Origin: Anisakis pegreffii
Taxonomy: Eukaryota > Nematoda > Chromadorea > Rhabditida > Anisakidae
DNA length: 64,000 nucleotides
NCBI GenBank assembly: GCA_035041965.1
Contig: JAPYMA010002301.1
Location: 1-64,000, forward strand
Reading direction: 5' to 3'
Each line of letters starts with the position of its first letter. Position 1 is the stretch's first letter. Below the pieces are notes generated by a model. The model was not told the origin of the DNA and did not search any database. It saw only the letters and a program-made list of their open reading frames with translations. Below are positions 48,830 to 61,193 of this stretch, in pieces. A program made the translations under genes and the position numbers.

Positions 48830-51800
48830 ATGGCCGAACCAATACAATTGGATCCAAACGAAAAAAGTGTGGAGAATTTCTTGACACAAATTATGCGAAT
48901 TGATTCAACATCCAGAAATGAAGGTTAGTCGAGCAATATTTAGTGTTTGAAACTGCTATTTGATAAATAGCAATTTTTTTGCTTTCTCCCGCAACCTTTT
49001 TCCTCATGAGCAATCCTTGGGTGAGTTAAGCATCATTTCAGGCAATAATCTACCAATTAAGATAATTCTAACTGGTTCAAACAAAACTGATACCATTTAA
49101 AAAAGTTATGCAGAGGCAATTGTTATTTTCTACCTAACTAACCTGTGAACCAAGACAAACAGAGTTAATGAACGCAAAATTCACAAACTGATTTCTGAGG
49201 AAATATTTAACACTTGCTCGCTTATGGCTCAATGGAAGAGGGGAGCGAATCGACGCAGCTCTCTAAAACTTTCAACTGCTGATAAGTGGCGTTAATCAGA
49301 CGATGTTATTGCGATGAAATACACTTAGACTTAGCTTTAGGCACAGGCTTATACCGAGAAACATTCACTTATTCTTGCGCAGAAGCTCAAGTGTAATCTA
49401 TCGCGATAACATCCTGTGGTTATCTTTATTTATTGTTGATAATGATTAGGACAGTAAGCTCTTAAACTCGCATATGTTACTATTGTCTTCTCAGAAATTC
49501 GAACAATTCGATTTGGGTGGTCCCTCAAACTAGCTGGGCGTTTACTTTTACTTCAGTATCATAATGCAATCGTCAATTTCGACTCTAAAAAGTTGATTAC
49601 AAAGTTGATGTGATGATGATCAAATTTTTGTGTTGTGATAGATCGAGCATTTTGTTCATTTTGAAGAGACACTTTGTGTGGCTTTGACACGGTACTTTGA
49701 ATCGATTGGATGGTATGTTATTCGACAACCGTTAAAAAGTGATCCGAAAAGGCATAATCTGCTGATAACCAGGGTTCCGTACGTCGCTCCAGGTAATAAA
49801 TATGTTTCGACCACGATAGATTGTCACCTGCTCGTGACATTACCAAGAAAATGCAAAATAAATCGCTCATTAGAGAGTATTTCTTCACATAGATGTTCAC
49901 GTGCATTATATCGCATATATTCAGCAGCCATTTTGCATCCAGTTGACTTATGACAATGCGATGATGCATTTTATGGCCAGGCAAGTGTAGGTAGAGTACA
50001 GTGCAGAGATGATTTCTATTTGAAGGTCCGAGATATGTGATGAACACACACATGGATACTGTGCCACCATTCATTGAACCAGTTAATGACGGTTTCACGA
50101 TTAGAGGACGAGGCTCGAACGATGCGAAAGGTTTTCCTTTCTAATTGTTCTTCTTCTTATCACGTATCTCATTCTCAACTAACTGATGACGAAATGCAGT
50201 TTTTTCAGCTCATTTTGTCGCTGATAAAATATTCCGCTCAAGCGCCCTTTCAGAAGCAAAAGAATAAACATTTCACCAAAACAATCACTCTATGAGAATT
50301 GAATTAATCGTGATTGTATTGTTGTGATTGAAGGTCAGCTAGCAGCTATGGTGTTTGCGATTCGACGAATAGAAAACGAATATAAAGAATTGGCAAACGA
50401 TGTTGGCTTATTGTTAGTAGTTAATGAAGAGGTTGATCATATTGGTATGATGGTAAGTAAATGATTTCAGTTAGAGTGTTGAGTTGCTTTGAATAGAGTA
50501 CCTGGAATATTTTGAATATCTTTTTTTTGTTCCAAAATATTCAGTCAGAAAATTACGAGGGACTGAAAAAAAGGGGACTGAAAAAAAATGAAAAGACTGT
50601 ACATTGAAGACAACTTTGTCACCTTTTTGCACCTTATTTGTTCCTATTCATAATCTCACTAGGAACGATTTGCATACGACGGTTTTGAATGTTGCATTTT
50701 AGGAGGCAAATAGCCTCGGCTTAGTGCCCGAATACCTCATGGTTGGAGAACCGACTGAACTGAAGTTTGGACGTCTACAGAAAGGAGCCGTCAAGGTATG
50801 CATTTGGGCATGAATATGCCAATTGAATGAATTTTTTTCAAAACATTCATGTCATGATGGTGCAGTGCGCTATAGATACAATGATTCAAGGCTGATTAAT
50901 CGAATCTTCAAATTCTTCTAATATACGATACAAATTATCAGCTAATAACGTACTGGTAATTTGTTAACAAACAATTGCATTCAGCCATAACCGAAAATAC
51001 CTTCATGACATCTTCCAGTGTTGCAGAATGATTATCAGTTCATTCCGTTGTTGTTAAGGTTACTCTTAAAGTGCACGGTAAAGCAGCTCATTCTGGCTAT
51101 CCACATATGGGTGAAAGTGCTATCGATAAACTGTTGGATATACTGCAAGATATTCGATCACATAAGTGGCCTGCTGATGAATTTTTTGGTAAGACTAAAT
51201 AGTGCATACTTACGAGCGCTATCAATTTAATGCCTCTCTGCCATTGAATATGCAGTTATTCGGAAAAGTCGATGATCAATGAGATTGAGACTATTTGGAT
51301 TCGCTCGCGAATTGCTTTCCAATATTTCGTCAGTGCACAGCAGATCATTGACATCTGGTCTTGTAAGAAGATTCATTTTTGACTGTAATGATCTCTTCAA
51401 TGAACAACATGTAGAACATGTGTGCAAAAAAATGCTAGTGCAAAAAGAGTTCCGGTCAGAAGACGGCAGACGTATCAAGATGTCGTCTGTTTGTGTGCCA
51501 ACATTCTTTTTCGAAGAACTGTGATGAAACAGTGTAAGGGATGTCTGAATTAAGGGCAAACAACTGTAAATATTGGTCTCATATCTGGTGGTCAAGCTCT
51601 AAACGCGTTGGCTGAGAATGCATCTGCCTCAATGTTTTTCCGTGTTACCACCTCAACAGCTGATATTCTTCACCAACTAAATGAGATCGTCGCAGGACGT
51701 GCCGAAATTGATCGATCTTATGGAGAAAACGAACCGATCCGTTTGACAGGTGCTTTTTTGTCAATAAGTTTTCGGTCGAGTGATAACTTGCCAGACTCGC

Positions 51801-52134
51801 CACCATCTTCGTGAAACAACTATGTGAGAATCAAGCAGTGAAGATGCTCTTCAATTTCTAATAGTAATTAATTGTGCGAAGATTTTTGGAAAGCAACTGT
51901 TGCAAATTTTTCTGTTTTTCAGAGCCACCTTCACCGTACGAATCGAGTGTGGTATCGTTTAATACGGATTTGCCATACTTTATAGCTCGCAATAAACTGA
52001 AAGGTGCATTCTTGTTTGGTGCTGGCTCTATAACGAACGCGCACTCTGCCGACGAACATATTCTTATCGATGACCTCAAAAAATGTGTCGACATTCATGT
52101 GGATATTTGTGTGCGTACATTAGTTGGCCATTAA
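48830..52134 (+). CDS. M20 metallopeptidase / acetylornithine deacetylase-like hydrolase
   Basis: Eight exons, all in phase, give 357 residues: 48830-48923, 49667-49792, 50026-50130, 50334-50452, 50703-50795, 51059-51188, 51555-51749 and 51923-52134. All active-site residues of the dinuclear zinc M20 family are present: His82 and catalytic Asp84 in NTHMDTVPP, bridging Asp106 in GRGSNDAKG, catalytic Glu140 and ligand Glu141 in NEEVDH, Glu164 in VGEPTELK, and His328 in NAHSADEH. The lid/dimerisation domain carries KVHGKAAHSGYPHMGESA. No signal peptide is seen, so it is probably cytosolic. By motif it resembles the ArgE/DapE-like acetylornithine deacetylases of fungi and bacteria more than animal aminoacylase-1 or carnosine dipeptidases. 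The true substrate (N-acyl amino acid or dipeptide) is unknown. The donor after exon three (GTTTTC) is weak and several acceptors are AAG. Confidence 0.88.
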
Positions 52135-52341
52135 CAGCCATACTTTCATCTCATTTCATGCAGCAAGAATTTTATAATACTCGGAATGGTATATTTTCAT
52201 TTGTTACGCATCAAGTAACTTCCTCATTCTGATGATTTTGTATTCTGATGTATTTCAATGAAGATCGAAATGCGCCTTAGAGTGAGCACCAAACTGAACA
52301 ATAATGCGAAAGTAACAACAGGGGATTGAGAGAGTGGGTGT

Positions 52342-52365
52342 GGGGGGAGGGGGGAGGGGCGGGGG
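52342..52365 (+). other. G-rich run with quadruplex potential
   Basis: Four runs of 4-6 G separated by single bases (GGGGGG A GGGGGG A GGGG C GGGGG), about 200 nt downstream of the M20 stop codon. Confidence 0.6.
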
Positions 52366-53205
52366 ACGCCTCTTCTAACAACACTATTGGGAAGTTTCTA
52401 GTGAATAACGCACGGTGAACTGTTGTTGAAATGCGATGACGAATAGTAATGAATTGACTCATTGTAAGAATAAGTCACTTTCTGGAATCAAATCCACTGT
52501 GAACACGTATCGCAAATTGACTTATATGTGGCGAATATTGACCTATACGATGATGGAATTCGATGATGTTAACAAGAATTGATAACGATGATCAACAAAA
52601 GTCGACTTTCTGTAATCCGTGCAGTTTTTGTGCACAGATTACGAAAACGACATTCACTTTCAATCATATTTTCTGGAAAAATCGATGTGCATTGTAAACA
52701 GAGACATTTGACAAATGCATCTTTTTTATCGAGTTTACAAGAGGAAGGTTGTTTGCACGCAGAAAACGTTGATAAACTCTGCTTCTCATGAAATGGTTTC
52801 GTTTTCATCAAACCTTCAAAATAAAATTTTTTCAAAGCATATGAACGGAGCTTTATTGATTCATTGTTTGTCGATTTTTTGAATTTATTGAAATATTCCA
52901 ACAACTGTTATCGGAATATTCCAACAATGAATACAACAATTTTCCGTTGAAAATCAAATTAAGAAAAGCGATTTTTTGTCGGTTCATATCTATTGAAATT
53001 GCTTTTCATCAAACAATGCTGCTTGGAATTGTAATCACAAAATTGATAACGAAAATAGTTTCGATAGTTACCTCGATAACGTGAATTGCTACGCAAATTA
53101 TTAGTCCAGATAATATTGTACGATCGACGCTGAACATGACACTTTTGCTGATAAAATTAGCAGTAATACTTTACTAAGTAAATCATTGTTAATAAAATGA
53201 TAAAT

Positions 53206-53446
53206 TCAATAGCAGTTCCTATGGCGATAGCTTTCTGGTAAGCTCTGACAAGACTTGGCATAACAATCAGTACAGGTTTTGGCCCAGAAATTGTGTGAAT
53301 TCGGAGTTGATTCCTCGTCATTCTCGATCCGAACCCACCCGTCCCTTCGCAAATCATCTTGCCATTGTGCATCTGACCAGGCTCTGTACTTGAAAGGTGC
53401 AGAAGTTCGAACACCTTGGCATATCGGAAGGTCAGAATGTATCCAG
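53206..53446 (-). CDS. Doubtful terminal exon of an unrecognised gene
   Basis: After a TTATTTAG acceptor a frame runs 80 codons to TGA and includes RAWSDAQWQDDLRRDGWVR, WAKTCTDCYAKSCQ and a Tyr end. The codon phase matches an upstream open segment ending at 53528 with a GTACGT donor (SQCDVLVSVNSAEKMHTKL). A second frame over the same DNA (53157-53483) is also open for 108 codons and ends in a hydrophobic segment (IAIGTAIEFIILLTMIYLV). I cannot decide between them, or exclude chance. Confidence 0.25.
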
Positions 53447-55383
53447 CTAAATAAATGAATCTGTTTTCATTTTGAATGATCAATGTGAGAAAATTGGTTA
53501 CTTGAGATGATGGTATCGGATACGTACGTCAGTTTCGTGTGCATTTTCTCTGCTGAGTTAACGGATACCAGTACATCGCATTGAGATACGAAAATGATGA
53601 CATTTGTTGTCAGAAGAATATACTAAATCATTCGTTTCATCATTTTTTGCAACTGTTAAGAATATGAATTCAATATCACACATGAAATTTATAGTTACGA
53701 GTTGATAACTGATATTACAGCTGCGTTGAGTTCAGCGTAGCTGTAAATTGACTGGACGAATTTCATAAACAATGTGCATTGAGGTTATCGTGTGAAACAA
53801 ATAATTTTGAGGTACTTCCCAAAATCGTCTGGACAGTGATGTTTGACTTGTTGGGTGCTCAGAGAATTAATGTTTCTTCACGAAGGGTATCTGCCGGTAA
53901 TTTCGTTCCAAATCAAAAAAATAACAATTGTAGAAACATCGAAAGCATGCGTTGGTCTATTGCAGATGTGTAATTAGAGTAGATGTAGTAGATGCTGATG
54001 CATTGATGTAAATTTCCGGTGATTATTGTGTATCGCCTTGTGTTTTTTTGTTTGGTGATTCTGAAATCTCTCTGCAGTTTCACATCATGTTTTGGGGTTG
54101 TTTTCATTTTTTGCATATCATTTAATGTTTCAACACCGGATTCACAGCTAATCGTTTATGTAACGCTGAATTTCCAATTACTCCTTTACTTCATTTGCTC
54201 GCATTCGAATACATGAATGAAATAATTCCAGCAGTTCGTGGTTACACAGGCACATTAATTTTCACTATTGACAGGTCAATGTAATTAGTAAGATATGACG
54301 TTCCGTTGATTTTGTCATTCAAAATTTATAACAATTAGAATTGATTTTAAACAAATTATATAATGGAATCCATTGATTTGCAATTCAGTTTGCTGCATTA
54401 TGAACATTTTCTAGCTCGTCAAATGCGTGTGTTTCACTGTATCGTCGAAATTATAATTATTCATCATCACTGTTATTCAGCCTTGTTACTATATAATGGG
54501 ATGTCTGATTTCGGTCGTTTCAAACAGCGACAGCTCAAATATACGAAAGCTGTATACGGTTATTATGAATGATCACTGTGCTGAATTGTTATTATGGTCG
54601 TTCAGTTATTGAGTTAGTTCATCAATGTGAATTTAATCCTCTTTGTGTGTATTCAACCCTCGTAATTGCAAAATATTGCACAAATGATGTCAACAAATCC
54701 ATCGTTCAATGGCATCACTAATCACAAGATCACAATGCCAAAAAACAGTAAAGCAACATCACTCCAACCGCGATGCAGTGATAAAGAATAATGCTCGTAT
54801 GGAAGAAAAAGCCACTGAATTGATAAATTAAAGGTGTTGTGAAACAGTTGCTCAGGGTTCACTGGTGTCATTACTGTGCATTCAACTGAATACGACAATG
54901 GCAATGAGGGCAGATTTGTTTGTGTACACTAAAACGTATTATTAATGTGTTAGGACGATGATCAATGCCATTTCATTCTTCACTTCAAATTATTTGGCTG
55001 ATATCAACAATACTGCAATACACTTCAATTTCTGCAAATGTGCAGTGTCACCTTATTGCTTAATATTTCAGTTGCTTACTGAAGTTCAGTGCTAAAAAAT
55101 TCTCGATATATCATAAATCAATCAATTTCTGACAAATTCCACACATACGTTTCAGAATAATTGGCAGCGCAATATAACTCGCTTATATTAAGTATAAATG
55201 CAACATTCCATTCAGTTCTATACTTCACTGAAAAGCAAAACACTTCTGAGATTTGACTTTCAATCGGTCAATCGCTATCACCCTTAAAGAATTAACTTTC
55301 AGCCAGTAAATTTCTGAAAACTGGATCTCAGAATGGTTGTGTAGGTCGTCAACGTGGAATTGCAAGTTGAGATCAACCAGATG

Positions 55384-55496
55384 AATTGTCCATTCAAGTT
55401 GGGGCTGAGTGGTGGGCAAAATCGGGCTCCTTGAGGGTAAGAGACAGGTTCGGAGGTCACCTAGTCTCGGGACTCCTCGAACCAACTCTATCACTG
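55384..55496. repeat. Segment bounded by short inverted ends, internal hairpin
   Basis: Begins near AAGTTGGGGCTGAGTGG and ends near ACTCCTCGAACCAACT, whose reverse complement starts AGTTGG. Inside the right half GGTTCGGAGGTC can pair with GACTCCTCGAACC. It is GC-richer than its flanks. It is not a tRNA: no cloverleaf could be drawn. Confidence 0.35.
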
Positions 55497-57167
55497 ACTC
55501 AAATCGTTAATTATTGTTTTGATACTCATGTATTCGTCTGTGTCACGTCAATAGCCAAAAAGAACAGCTCGAAGCGCGTTCATTGATTGATGAGAACTGA
55601 TCATATATACATTGCGGAATGAAATGAGTGAATGATAACCGTCAGATGAATTCGTTGAAAGTGATCATTCTCAAGAGATTGATGGATAACAGCTAAAATT
55701 TGACGTGAATGATCAAATTGAACACTAACGACGACTTGTTTCAAGCACTCGATGTCAACACAAGTGACTCGACTCATTAAATTTTGATTGACAGACAAAT
55801 TATGAAATAGTTGCCAATGAATTACAATGCTTTGGTATGGACCAATGCATAAATATGATAATCAACTGTAATAGTGGTCGAATGCTGTGGTGTTGTAATT
55901 GAGGTGAACGAACAAATGCAATAAGGAAGAGTTTCAGACAAGTCGATACGTCGACGTTGTGATATTATTGTGATGGTGTTCCATTACTGCACTATTCATT
56001 AATCTATCTTTTTGACTTAATAATACACTGCTTCATAACTTCAATCTGCGTTATAGTTACTTCACTTACTTTAATTACTCCATTGTTTTATGGCTCAGAA
56101 CAATATCCGTATCTATTCAGCATTACTTCTTATGTTGCTCATTGATGTGATGAGTCATTTAGAGCTGGTTGCAGTACTTCCGATGCAAGTATTCGCATTC
56201 CATGTTCCACTCATAATGATAGTTTCATTTCATCGGAAACTGTCCAAATTCACTTAATTATTCAATGTAGCAACATTTTCTTCGGTCCTTTCATCACATT
56301 TTCAGTCAAACTTGCAGTACTTTACAAACAACCTTTCGGTATTCATCAATAGTTGCGTTGATCAAAATATCAACGAAGACTACGCTGAATAATTAGCTTT
56401 ATTTTGGTAGATCTTTCATTTTCAAATAAATGAAATTCTGTTTTGGAGTGTGATAAGCGTTTCCGGTTTGTTGTTCGCCCAATCTGTAACCTTAATCATT
56501 TCATTGCTTCATTTTTATGTCAGTGGAAGCTTTCGTGAGAACGCACTGAACAACAACATTTCAGCAGTTTGTTGATCATAAGCTTACTGAATGAATAAGC
56601 TTATTGAATTACATTTAAAAAATTGACCGTTTCTTTGACCTATATTTAGCACTGCTTACTGCAACAAAAAATGTATCTTGATGTGACAGTTTTGAATTTC
56701 AAAGTAACGATTTTGCTTCAACAAAACGTTTTTCTGAAATTTTAAATGTAATTTCAACGAGCCGGACGGTGAATTGAAATGATATGGCAAAAATGATGAA
56801 TAAGACGTATTGAAAGCATATGATCATAAGCTATAAGCGTAATATTTGTATGTATCATAAACATTTTAAATGACATCATATAGCACATTCCGTTCACGTC
56901 ACATATAATGCCTTTAAAATCCTCCCTCCCACAATTCTGTCTCCTTTCTCTTTCCTTCACTGCAATGTTGATTCATTCGTCATTCATCTTCGTTGCCTGT
57001 TTATCCACGGCGCTTATCGCTCCTATTCTAAGATTTTTTTTGCTTCTATTGTGAACGTTGAGTACCCTTATTGTTAGATTGTTCATTCCGATGCGGTATC
57101 AGTTTTTTTTTAGAATCAATTTTAGATACGAATATTCTCGATAACAACCGTCAAACATTGTCTAAAA

Positions 57168-57491
57168 CAGTCTTTCTCACGCTTCGAGGCTCCATTACCT
57201 CCTCCAGCAGGCCGTCATTACCCTCCCCTCCCCCACTGCAAGAATTTACTATTTCCGCGCATAATCAGGAGCAAATCGAAAATCCCGATGGCTTGAAATA
57301 AAATAATTTTCTGAAATGAAACATATTTTTAGAATTTTATTCATCAATCGCAGAAGAAATAAGAACAACGAAAAGAAATGACAAAAATAGATTCGCCAGC
57401 GATAAAAGAACTGAAATTCATCAGCAAGTTCGTTTACATCCTCAATTTCCCACTAACACTCCTACATTATCCCCCTATGAGAAACACTGAC
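57168..57491. mobile_element. hAT-like element, 324 bp, aged
   Basis: The left end CAGTCTTTCTCACGCTTCG and the right end (reverse complement CAGTGTTTCTCATAGGGGG) match the family seen at 23940 and 36064. The flanking 8-mers are GTCTAAAA (57160-57167) and ACCTAGGA (57492-57499): four matches and four transitions. Confidence 0.6.
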
Positions 57492-60400
57492 CTAGGACGA
57501 ACCTAACGGTCACTTAAACCGCCTTTTACTTCAAGCAATCTATACTGATAACTGCCCATCGACCAGTTGATGATTTGAAGCGGCGCAGTTTCTGGAACTT
57601 CTTATGAATTCTGAAATGATGAATGAATTTTGAGGACGGTATTTCATGTATGAATGACGGCTTGGTTGAGCTGCTCGAAGGTCGTCGCGTAGTGGAACGA
57701 ATCGAATGAGTGAATACACAAATAAATAAATGAATCATTATTGGTTTCATAGCAGATGATGATTGGTTAATTGTGTTTACGAATGCATCTAAAGTGGCGT
57801 TTGCAATTTCTTGTGGTCTATTCACTATGTAGTCGTATCTGATTCATAGCAAATGGCATTATCCATTCGATTCTTGTTCTGTATGTTTATCTCATTCAGC
57901 TTCAATTAATCTTACGCAACTCTTTTTTTCTGTGAATTATGTGAATTATCCTTTGATTAACGCAATTAGTTCGTTCGTCATTTCACACTCTCAAAACCAT
58001 ATGATCTAACCGTGACGCATGCACTCTTTTCGAATTTTTTTGAATGCATAATTTCAACGTTACTTTTGAATAATCTGCATCATTTCCGGTCAATAAGCTC
58101 TCAGTATCGTGTATTGAGTCAGTTTTTGCGCCGCCCGTTCTGGAAATAATTGTAATCAACTAGCCATTTGTTGTATCGCCAGAATCATTCTTTTGTGCCT
58201 TTCGCAATTTCAACTGTTCAGTAAGACGGCATTACGCTCAGTGATCAATATTCACTTCGTCGTTGTTACGTCTGACGTTCATTCGTTTTATATTATCTTT
58301 GATAGAGCTCGAATTCGATTCATTTATATTTTTCCCATACCGAACACTCTTGCAAAAAAATTCTCTAAAAAAGAGCTGGTGATCAATAACCGAAAGTATT
58401 TTCTATACTTATGTGCACTTAAAGGCTCGATCGGTATGATGCAGTCCAAATTAAAAGTAAAAAAAACTAATTTAGCGCATGCACTAATTAATAGTAATAT
58501 TATTAACACGCATTCCATACTGAACGCAACCAATTATCCTTAAGAAAACAAAAAATAATTGTTGCGTCGTTTCATATCGTCATCCAATTTTCACATATAT
58601 TTTGTATTTGTTTTTGATACGTATCACACCGGAATGAAATTGTCATCGTTTGATTATCTCAATACAGCACACTTTATGTTTTTGTTAGAGTTTTTAATCC
58701 TAAATTCTTCACATTTTGTTTGATCGGAATTAGTACGAAATGGTTTTTTGTTTGTTTACTGATAAGACCTTTGCAACTGCTGATTACGACTTCCGAACGG
58801 GTCTCTGCAAGCGTAATACGTCAGTGAGCGCTTCAGCAATCATACGTAATGACATCAAGACGGTGTAGTCTGTACCCGCTTTCTCGGTACAACACTTTGG
58901 TAGCGCACAAATGAAGATTTAATCTTCATCAACTAATCAATCATTGAATCCAATTAACATTCAAGAAATGTAATGAGCTATTATTTCGAGGGCGATGCAA
59001 AAAAAGAACTATGCTGAAGAGGGGAATTCAGAAGGTTGATCGCAACATGAAACAGTGACGTCAACTCGCTGTCACTTGCACCCACCTACTCTGCTTTAAT
59101 GCTAGCCACGCTTTGGTTTCGTCAGAAGAATTATTTTCTCTCATTAAGGATGTATTTAGCGATTTGCTCACTGCTTTGATTTATTCATTTTTAATGTACT
59201 GCAAAACATGAGCGACCCCAATTGTATGCTTCTGATGTAATCGAACATTATTTTTGAACGTCTCTCATCTTTCGCAACTACTTTTATTTGTATTCATCTA
59301 TCCTTAGTTATTGTTCCGAATGAACTTGACTGTCAGCAGATAATGCATCAGCATTAGATGAATCAGCTGATTTAACTGCAATCATATCTTTCTATCTACG
59401 AAAAAGTCCCACTTTTTACAGCAAAAAATGTGAGTCAGCAGCGAATTCTAACTTCATCCTTCAGCTCTTGTAAATTTGAGATCACTTTTGATGATAATCT
59501 CACGTGAATCTAGTTTGAATGTTTTTTCTATCAAACATTCTAACTGTCATATCTCTTTTAAATTATCTCATTCGGAAACATTGAAATCTCGTGATGTTCT
59601 CTTCTTTTAGATGTTCCATTAAATCCATCGCAAACAAATTGATCATTGCTAATTTTCAAATTATGATTAACTGCGCGTATTCGAAACACATGTGCCACAC
59701 GAAATTAATATGAAATGGTGTTCATTTTATATCACAATTCGCCTTCCATATGTGAATTGACTGGTGCGAAGCGTTGACTTGCCTGTGCGAAACTCATTGA
59801 GAGTGCAGTTCAAATTGTCCAATATGGCTTCTTCCTTTTGAATTTTATTACATTGCAAAATAGAAAGGCAGTCATTGTAGTTCCACTAGTGAAATCGGAA
59901 AGAATTTTTAAAAGGATCAAAAATTTTAAGTGTTCAGAAATGAGATCTTATCAAGTCGTTTGTACAAACCGATATGATGAATCAGGGTATGACGTACTCG
60001 ATAATATTCCTTTATGGGTTGTATGGATATTTATTTCAGCAGTAAAAGAACTTAAGATTTCAGATGGTAAATCAGCTATTAAGTAAATGCAACTGAAATT
60101 CAAAAAGAGCCTATCAGTGTTGTTTTGAAATACAACCTTTCATCCGGACCGTTGGTCAGCATTTCATGTGAAGCTCATTTTATTGACTCTGAGGCACATT
60201 AGGATGTGACCAAATAATAAAAGACAGTTGAGCGTGAACAACGTGGTTTACATTGTTCATCTGATTGCTGGTAGTTTCGTTTTTATTTTTGTTTTTGATG
60301 AGAGAGATGTGTGAAAAAATGATGGCTTCAGTTTATGTGGATGTTGAATAAAAGTGATCATCTGGAAAATATAAGGCTTCAGTGTGTTCGAAAAACCGGA

Positions 60401-61193
60401 AATAACGACATATCATACGCATATGCCATGCAAACGTATGCAAAGGCATAAACATAACATGTTATCCATACGAATGTAATTACCGTTTCACATTATTGCT
60501 AACCCGCAATTGAAACAACGAATAATCCGTCCATCTGTTCCTCTTCTTTGAGAAAGATCCTCTAACCTCAACCAATGCTTATTTTGTTGTTCTCATAACA
60601 TTTTTTTTGATTTCTCAACAAACAGATGCTACTAATCGTTGGTGTGGGGTTCTTTTTATGGAGCAAACAACTGATTTTCAGAGGTCTTCTTGACGAATTA
60701 AGCATCATCTTTAAGTGAGCAGTGCAAAACGATTTCGATTTTAAAGAGATTTGAATTAATGAGCGATTGTTTGGATAATTGATAAACTTAACGATAAGCC
60801 GGAATGCTTGTTATGAACTTCTGTGAAACTGAAATGTCTTGCTGGGCAAATTATTTTTTTAGATGATAGTTTCGAAGAGTATCACTTTTTTATTACTCTA
60901 AAGAATATGCTGCATTACTTTCAGTGAATTGTTTCTTCGTTGAATACAAAAATTTGCAATGTTTCAATTAACGAGCAATTTTTAATGCCTCTTTATGCGT
61001 TCCATAGAAAGTAGTCGAAGGCATTATTTTACACGTTCACATCGTAATACTTTCATTCGCTTTGGCTGTTATAGCCATAATGCTCTGTTTCATAATGTGA
61101 TAGATAGCACTTTTTTGTATCATCTTAAATACAATCGCAGAGATGCATAAGTTTACTCATTGTCGGTAATAACAGAGAACGAATCGGTTATCG

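Larger units (their letters stand above)
52135..61193. other. Long intergenic region
   Basis: About 9 kb. Contains a G-rich run (52342-52365), a doubtful minus-strand exon (53206-53446), a small inverted repeat (about 53722-53750), an inverted-repeat-bounded segment at 55384-55496 and a hAT-like element (57168-57491). The sequence is otherwise AT-rich with no supported gene. Upstream exons of the gene starting near 61194 could lie at its right end, but I did not find any. Confidence 0.45.

Noticed and set aside
55384..55496. Possible tRNA-like sequence with GGTTCG segments
   Set aside because: No acceptor stem, anticodon arm and T-arm could be arranged into a cloverleaf; kept only as an inverted-repeat segment.
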